The notes under the pieces were generated by a model. It was not told the origin of the DNA. It saw only the letters and a program-made list of their open reading frames with translations, and made no database searches. A DNA stretch of 27,968 nt from JBAYJT01 sp041664965 (lineage in GTDB: Bacteria > Pseudomonadota > Gammaproteobacteria > UBA9339): contig JBAYJT010000020.1 in NCBI GenBank assembly GCA_041664965.1, forward strand, positions 1 to 27,968. Reading direction: 5' to 3'. The position numbers and the translations under genes are program-made. This document shows positions 24,147 through 27,968 of this stretch, piece after piece (position 1 is the first letter of the stretch; the number at the start of each line of letters is the position of its first letter).

Positions 24147-24777
24147 ACGCGGCTTATTTATTACTTTCGAAGGCGTAGAAGGTGCTGGTAAAAGCACGGT
24201 GATTCGTTCTGCGGCGGAATATCTAAAGACTCGCAACATTCCATGTATATTAACTCGAGAATTTGGTGGCACTGAAATTGCTGAAAAAATTCGCGAGGTG
24301 CTTTTAAATCATCACTATGCCGAAAAAATGTCGCCATCAACTGAAGTATTGCTCGCTTTTGCGGCGCGGGCGCAGCACTTGGAAAATTTAATTTTGCCGA
24401 ATTTGGCAAAGGGAACTTGGGTTTTGTGCGATCGTTTTACCGATGCAACTTATGCTTATCAAGGCGCAGGGCGCGGTGTTAATGCGAAGCAAATTGAAAT
24501 TATTGAAAATTGGGTGCAAGGCGAAATTCGGCCTGATTATACGATTTTGTTGGATTTAGATGCGAGTTTAGGATTAGAAAGGGTAAAATCTACGCGTAAA
24601 TTAGATAGGATTGAGGTGGAAAAAATTGAGTTTTTTGAGCGCGTACGAGAAAATTATTTAGCGAGAGCAAAAAAAGAGCCAGGACGGTTTGGGGTGTTGG
24701 ATGCTAGCCGGTCGCCAGAAGAGGTGAGGAGTGAATTGGAGAAAATGTTGGGGAAAATTATAAATTATGAATTATAA
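24118..24777 (+). CDS. tmk: thymidylate kinase
   Basis: Phosphorylates dTMP to dTDP. The 219-aa protein has the P-loop FEGVEGAGKST (17-27), the DRFTDATYAYQGAGRG segment with the DR motif, and an arginine-rich lid region. The usual TREPGGT reads TREFGGT here (Phe49 in place of Pro). It overlaps mltG, so the two are coupled. The last residues, IINYEL, and the stop codon derive from the AT-rich repeat. holB, often next, is absent. Confidence 0.94.
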   Translation: MQYENIKSSKRGLFITFEGVEGAGKSTVIRSAAEYLKTRNIPCILTREFGGTEIAEKIREVLLNHHYAEKMSPSTEVLLAFAARAQHLENLILPNLAKGTWVLCDRFTDATYAYQGAGRGVNAKQIEIIENWVQGEIRPDYTILLDLDASLGLERVKSTRKLDRIEVEKIEFFERVRENYLARAKKEPGRFGVLDASRSPEEVRSELEKMLGKIINYEL

Positions 24778-24897
24778 ATTATGAATGATGAATTATGAAT
24801 TAATGAGAAAATTTTTCGCGTTGGTTTTGTTATTCCAGATATAAAAAATATAAATTCAATAATTCCATAAAAATTCATCATTCATAATTCATAATTG
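24755..24897. repeat. MITE-like element at the tmk 3' end
   Basis: About 140 bp with inverted AAATTATGAATGATGAATT-type ends at 24762-24802 and 24869-24896. It carries the tmk stop codon (24775-24777). The inner sequence differs from that of the fabG and fabF elements. Confidence 0.7.
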
Positions 24898-24900
24898 TAT

Positions 24901-24948
24901 AAAAACATGTTTGCAAGAATTATTTATAAATCAATTAGTTATCTTTTG
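24901..24948 (+). repeat. 45-bp dispersed repeat, copy 4, with short open frame
   Basis: AAAAACATGTTTGCAAG followed by AAATCAATTAGTTAT. The frame from ATG (24906) is open for 18 codons (MFARIIYKSISYLLKT...). It lies directly after a MITE-like element and about 30 bp before the EamA/SMR-type gene. Confidence 0.55.
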
Positions 24949-24978
24949 AAAACGAAGTTTTGATCTGAGGATGATACC

Positions 24979-25350
24979 ATGCCACCAATTTTGATGTTAG
25001 TAGTTTTGGGTGCTGTTTTATTAAACACAGCTGCGCAGCTTGTTTTAAAAGCCGGGATGAATCGCATCGGTGTTTTTGACCTTACTTGGTCAACTTTTTT
25101 TCCAGTTCTCGGTCAGGTTGCAGTAAATCCTTGGATTTTATTGGGGGTTGTTTTCTACGTTGTAAGCATGATATTTTGGCTGTTCCTTTTATCACGTGTA
25201 GAAGTTAGTCAGGCTTATCCGCTAATGAGTTTAGGCTTTGTTTTAAACGCTGTAGCGGCTTACTATATTTTTGGTGATAGTCTGAGCGTATTGCGTTTAA
25301 CAGGTATTGGTTTAATTATAGTTGGCGTTTTTTTGGTGGCGAGAAGTTAA
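24979..25350 (+). CDS. small EamA/SMR-family membrane transporter
   Basis: A 123-aa inner-membrane protein with four hydrophobic segments. NTAAQLVLKAGMNRIG near the first segment and SRVEVSQAYPLMSLGFV in the third are typical of the EamA/SMR-like proteins related to ArnE/ArnF undecaprenyl-phosphate sugar flippases. Such proteins often accompany glycosyltransferases, but none is next to it here. GAGGAT at 24967-24972 serves the ATG. The substrate is uncertain: a lipid-linked sugar or a small cation are both possible. Confidence 0.8.
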   Translation: MPPILMLVVLGAVLLNTAAQLVLKAGMNRIGVFDLTWSTFFPVLGQVAVNPWILLGVVFYVVSMIFWLFLLSRVEVSQAYPLMSLGFVLNAVAAYYIFGDSLSVLRLTGIGLIIVGVFLVARS

Positions 25351-25365
25351 ATAAAAATATTTACA

Positions 25366-25516
25366 ATCAAGAGCCCCGAAGGGGCGGAATAGAATAGCCC
25401 AGCCTAAGCTAGCTTCCTGCTAGCGCAGGGCTGGGGGAAAATGTTCAAAGAATCCCTGATAGGGCGAGATAAAATAGCCCAGTCCAAGCTAGCTTCCTGC
25501 TAGCGCAGGGCTGGGT
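25366..25516 (+). repeat. tandem pair of REP elements
   Basis: Two units (25366-25435 and 25446-25515). Unit 1 has GCCCC/GGGGC, then AGCCCAGCC paired with GGGCTGGG around an inner GCTAGC stem. Unit 2 repeats the second hairpin almost exactly, with CCCAGTCC in place of CCCAGCC. They are the same family as 16411-16478, in opposite orientation. They fill most of the 194-bp gap before yqhD. Confidence 0.75.
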
Positions 25517-25544
25517 AAAGTTTGGGTGTAATCGGAGATGTTTT

Positions 25545-26708
25545 ATGAAAAATTTCACATATTGTAATCCAGTTAAAATTTATTTTGGTGAAGGGCAAAT
25601 TGAGGCTCTCAAAGATGCAGTACCCAAAAAAGCTAAAATACTTATGACCTATGGCGGTGGCAGCATCAAAGCTAACGGCGTTTACGATCAAGTAATGTCA
25701 GCATTGCAAGGCTATGATGTTCAGGAATTTTCAGGCATTGAACCTAATCCTAGCTATGAAACGTTAATGCGCGCTGTTGTTATTGTGCGTGAGCAAAAAA
25801 TTGACTTTCTTTTGGCAGTGGGCGGTGGATCTGTAATAGATGGAACTAAGTTTATCGCAGCGGCTGCGCCATATAAAGGCGAGCCTTGGGACATAGTTAC
25901 TAGTAGTGCTAGCATTTCTAAAGCGTTGCCTATTGGCTGTGTTTTAACGATTCCTGCCGCCGGTTCGGAGATGAACTGCGGAGCTGTGATAAGCAAAAAA
26001 GAAACACACGACAAGCTTTCTTTTATGCATCCTTTGGTTTATCCCCAGTTTTCTATTTTAGACCCAAAAACAACTTATTCTTTGCCGCCGAAACAAACGG
26101 CTAACGGCATCGTAGATGCTTTTGTACACGTGACCGAGCAATATTTAACTTATCCCGTAAATTCTCCCTTGCAAGATCGTATGGCTGAGGGGATTTTATT
26201 AACTTTAATCGAAGAAGCGCCGAAAGTGTTTCAACAGCCAGATGATTATGACGCTCGAGCCAATATTATGTGGGCCGCGACTTTGGCCTTGAATGATTTA
26301 ATTCAAATGGGCGTACCAACCGATTGGGCAACGCATCTTTTGGGACATGAGCTTACAGCTGCTTTTGGTATAGACCATGGTGAATCGTTAGCTATTATTT
26401 TGCCGAGTTTGTTGCATTTAGAACGTGAACCAAAGCGCGAAAAGCTTGTGCAATATGCAAGAAGAGTCTGGGGAATTAATGCGAGCGACGAAAAGGAATG
26501 CATAGATTTAGCAATTACCAAAACGCGCGCATTTTTCGAAAGTTTAGGTATTAAGACGCGTTTGAGCGATTTTGGTGTCGATGAACTGCAAATTCCACGC
26601 CTAATTGAAAGCCTAAAGCGCCACGGCATGACGTCGCTCGGTGAGCGTGGTTCTATTAACTTAGAGCGCAGTGCCATGATTTTCCGCGATGCGCTGTTTG
26701 GAGCGTAG
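25545..26708 (+). CDS. yqhD: YqhD-like NADPH-dependent iron/zinc-containing alcohol dehydrogenase
   Basis: Reduces short and reactive aldehydes with NADPH; in E. coli YqhD protects against lipid-peroxidation aldehydes. The 387-aa protein matches YqhD in length and in long blocks: FSGIEPNPSYETLMRA, FLLAVGGGSVIDGTKFIAAA, and YDARANIMWAATLALN. Metal ligands are Asp191 and His195 (VDAFVHVTEQY), His268 (LGHELTA) and His278 (GIDHGES). CGGAG at 25531-25535 is the ribosome-binding site. It stands alone between REP elements. Confidence 0.93.
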   Translation: MKNFTYCNPVKIYFGEGQIEALKDAVPKKAKILMTYGGGSIKANGVYDQVMSALQGYDVQEFSGIEPNPSYETLMRAVVIVREQKIDFLLAVGGGSVIDGTKFIAAAAPYKGEPWDIVTSSASISKALPIGCVLTIPAAGSEMNCGAVISKKETHDKLSFMHPLVYPQFSILDPKTTYSLPPKQTANGIVDAFVHVTEQYLTYPVNSPLQDRMAEGILLTLIEEAPKVFQQPDDYDARANIMWAATLALNDLIQMGVPTDWATHLLGHELTAAFGIDHGESLAIILPSLLHLEREPKREKLVQYARRVWGINASDEKECIDLAITKTRAFFESLGIKTRLSDFGVDELQIPRLIESLKRHGMTSLGERGSINLERSAMIFRDALFGA

Positions 26709-26733
26709 AGGAACAGGCATGCCTGTTCCCTAC
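26705..26733. repeat. REP-like palindrome with GTAG head
   Basis: GTAG (26705-26708, overlapping the yqhD stop) and CTAC (26730-26733) frame a perfect 20-bp palindrome (26710-26729) with GCATGC at its centre. It lies between convergent yqhD and epmA and could act as a bidirectional terminator. Confidence 0.6.
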
Positions 26734-26739
26734 AATTCA

Positions 26740-26788
26740 AAAACATGTCTATGTGATTTCTTTTGAAATCAATATGTTAGAAAAGAAA
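26740..26788 (+). repeat. 45-bp dispersed repeat, copy 5
   Basis: AAAACATGTCTATGTGATTTC followed by AAATCAATATGTTAG. The frame from ATG (26744) is closed by TGA after three codons, as in copy 1. It overlaps the last codons and the stop (26771-26769) of epmA on the other strand. Confidence 0.55.
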
Positions 26789-27719
26789 GTACGGTTTTTA
26801 AGGTTTTATTTTTCGTCGTCACCATAATCAACCTATCCACGCCAAGTGCTACCCCAGCGCAATCGGGTAGGCCATGTTCTAAAGCGGTGAGGAAGTTTTC
26901 ATCGACAGGAAGAATTGGTAAGCCTAGTTTTTCACGTTTTTTAAGATCATTTTCAAAGCGCTGGCGCTGTTCTTTGGCATCTTTTAATTCATGAAAACCA
27001 TTGGCAATTTCTAAGCCTTCAATATAAACCTCAAAGCGAGAAGCAACATTATTTTCTATGCGAGATAGGGCAGCTTGGGAGGCTGGATAGTCATAAATAA
27101 AAGTTGGAGATTTTTTACCTAAATTTGGTTCAATAAAGTGGCAGAGGAGGGCATTTAACCAGGTGTCACGGTTTGAATCTGCGAGCAAATCTGTACTTGC
27201 TTCGAGGCCATTAGATAGGGCGCAATTTTTCAGTTCTGCTAGCGATGCTTTATGCGGATTGATTTCTAAATATTTTAGGAAAGCAGCTTCATACCTTAAG
27301 CGTTCGGCGGATGAGCAATTTAAAATTTCTTTGAGTAAATCATCCATTTCGTCCATTAATTTATGATGATCAAAGCCAACTCTATACCACTCTAGCATAG
27401 TAAATTCTGGGTTATGTAATCGACCAGATTCTTCACTACGAAAGGCTTTACAAATTTGATAAATGGAAGTTTTGTAGGCCGCCAAAAGGCGCTTCATGGC
27501 GAATTCTGGCGAGGTTTGTAGATAGAAATTTGTATTTGCAGTTATGCTATGAATATTCGGATCGGGAATGGAAGTTTGTCCAAGCAGCGGAGTTTCTACT
27601 TCTAAAATATCGCGTACAGCAAAAAAAGAGCGAATTTTCGCTAAAATATTGGCGCGCAGTTGTAAAATTTCTAGACTAGCTGTGGGCTGCCAAGTATTAC
27701 TCTTTAACACGCGAGACAT
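26769..27719 (-). CDS. epmA: elongation factor P-(R)-beta-lysine ligase EpmA
   Basis: A lysyl-tRNA-synthetase-like enzyme without an anticodon-binding domain; it attaches (R)-beta-lysine to a conserved Lys of EF-P. The 316-aa sequence has class II motif 2, FRSEESGRLHNPEFTMLEWYR (93-113), the ELKDAKEQRQRF segment, and motif 3 GVALGVDRLIM near the C-terminus. It overlaps the end of efp by 23 bp, so modifier and target are co-expressed. Its last residues, SFLTY, come from the 45-bp repeat and differ from the usual C-terminus. Confidence 0.94.
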   Translation of the reverse strand: MSRVLKSNTWQPTASLEILQLRANILAKIRSFFAVRDILEVETPLLGQTSIPDPNIHSITANTNFYLQTSPEFAMKRLLAAYKTSIYQICKAFRSEESGRLHNPEFTMLEWYRVGFDHHKLMDEMDDLLKEILNCSSAERLRYEAAFLKYLEINPHKASLAELKNCALSNGLEASTDLLADSNRDTWLNALLCHFIEPNLGKKSPTFIYDYPASQAALSRIENNVASRFEVYIEGLEIANGFHELKDAKEQRQRFENDLKKREKLGLPILPVDENFLTALEHGLPDCAGVALGVDRLIMVTTKNKTLKTVLSFLTY

Positions 27720-27968
27720 AATCTCCGGTACGAGTATCGATTTTGATCACTTCGTTTTCATTAATAAAGAGAGGAACGCGAATTACAGCGCCAGTTTCAA
27801 CAGTGGCGGATTTGCTGCCGCCAGTCACAGTATCGCCGCGAATGCCTGGTTCTGTTTCAGTAACTTTTAAATTAACAAAAATGGGAGGAGCAACAGAGAT
27901 TATTACTCCGTTCCAAAGCGTGCCGACGCACATGTCTTCGCCTTTCAGCCATTTGATAATGTCTTCGG
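27697..27968 (-). CDS. efp: elongation factor P, C-terminal part (5' end outside the window)
   Basis: EF-P helps ribosomes stalled at polyproline. About 90 C-terminal residues are visible, from EDIIKWLKGEDM at the window edge to SRVKE. GDTVTGGSKSATVETGAVIRVPLFIN and KIDTRTGDYVSRV are hallmarks of EF-P domain III. The modified Lys near residue 34 is outside the window. The ATG at 27933 is internal, not the start. The polyproline-containing proteins in the window (such as PPPPY at about 581-585 of the protein encoded at 18431) would be natural clients. Confidence 0.95.
   Translation of the reverse strand, partial: EDIIKWLKGEDMCVGTLWNGVIISVAPPIFVNLKVTETEPGIRGDTVTGGSKSATVETGAVIRVPLFINENEVIKIDTRTGDYVSRVKE

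Noticed and set aside
15449..24897. AT-rich AATTATGAAT runs as a CRISPR array
   Set aside because: Units are degenerate, adjacent without spacers of even length, and placed at gene ends.
26303..26746. 147-codon frame opposite yqhD
   Set aside because: Shadow of yqhD, whose protein is fully conserved over this stretch.

Overview
The window is AT-rich bacterial chromosome. It carries core genes of a gammaproteobacterium: truA, pssA, nadC, fabD-fabG-acpP-fabF, mltG-tmk, yqhD, epmA and the 3' end of efp. Interleaved with them are large proteins that look made for a host cell: PPP-type phosphatases, a lipase-like hydrolase, a small protein with a prenylation-like C-terminus, and Ser/Thr/Pro-rich proteins. 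Three of these transcription units have a PmrA-box-like direct repeat (YTTAAK-N5-YTTAAK) exactly 21 nt upstream of the -10 hexamer. PmrA control of secreted effectors is known in Legionella and Coxiella. I therefore infer a host-associated member or relative of the Legionellales. No secretion-system gene and no rRNA gene is in view, so the placement is not proven.

Layout. 1-3658 (+): truA, a DHA2-type MFS transporter, a FosA-like enzyme and an alpha/beta hydrolase, tightly packed. 3765-8210 (-): an inverse autotransporter with a beta-helix passenger, nadC and pssA. 8506-14503 (+): an effector-like island in which two paralogous PPP phosphatases flank an alpha/beta-hydrolase gene and a small CaaX-ending gene. 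14522-18096 (+): the fatty-acid genes fabD, fabG, acpP and fabF. 18431-22855: a second accessory block with a 616-aa protein carrying a PPxY motif, an AbiEi/AbiEii toxin-antitoxin pair between imperfect direct repeats, and a Pro/Ser/Thr-rich protein. 23130-24777 (+): mltG-tmk. 24979-26708 (+): a small EamA/SMR-type membrane protein and yqhD. 26769-27968 (-): epmA and the end of efp.

The fab-mltG-tmk order is the usual gammaproteobacterial cluster. Here it is interrupted by accessory DNA before fabD and between fabF and mltG.

The intergenic DNA is crowded with repeats. An AT-rich element built on AATTATGAATGATGAATT supplies the stop codon and last residues of pssA, fabD, fabF and tmk. A separate repeat of about 45 bp occurs five times and keeps a reading frame in three copies. 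At least five palindrome families occur, several with a GTAG head typical of REP sequences. The strongest new signals are the shared regulatory architecture of the effector candidates, the paired phosphatases around a hydrolase/CaaX operon, and the repeat that rebuilds gene ends.
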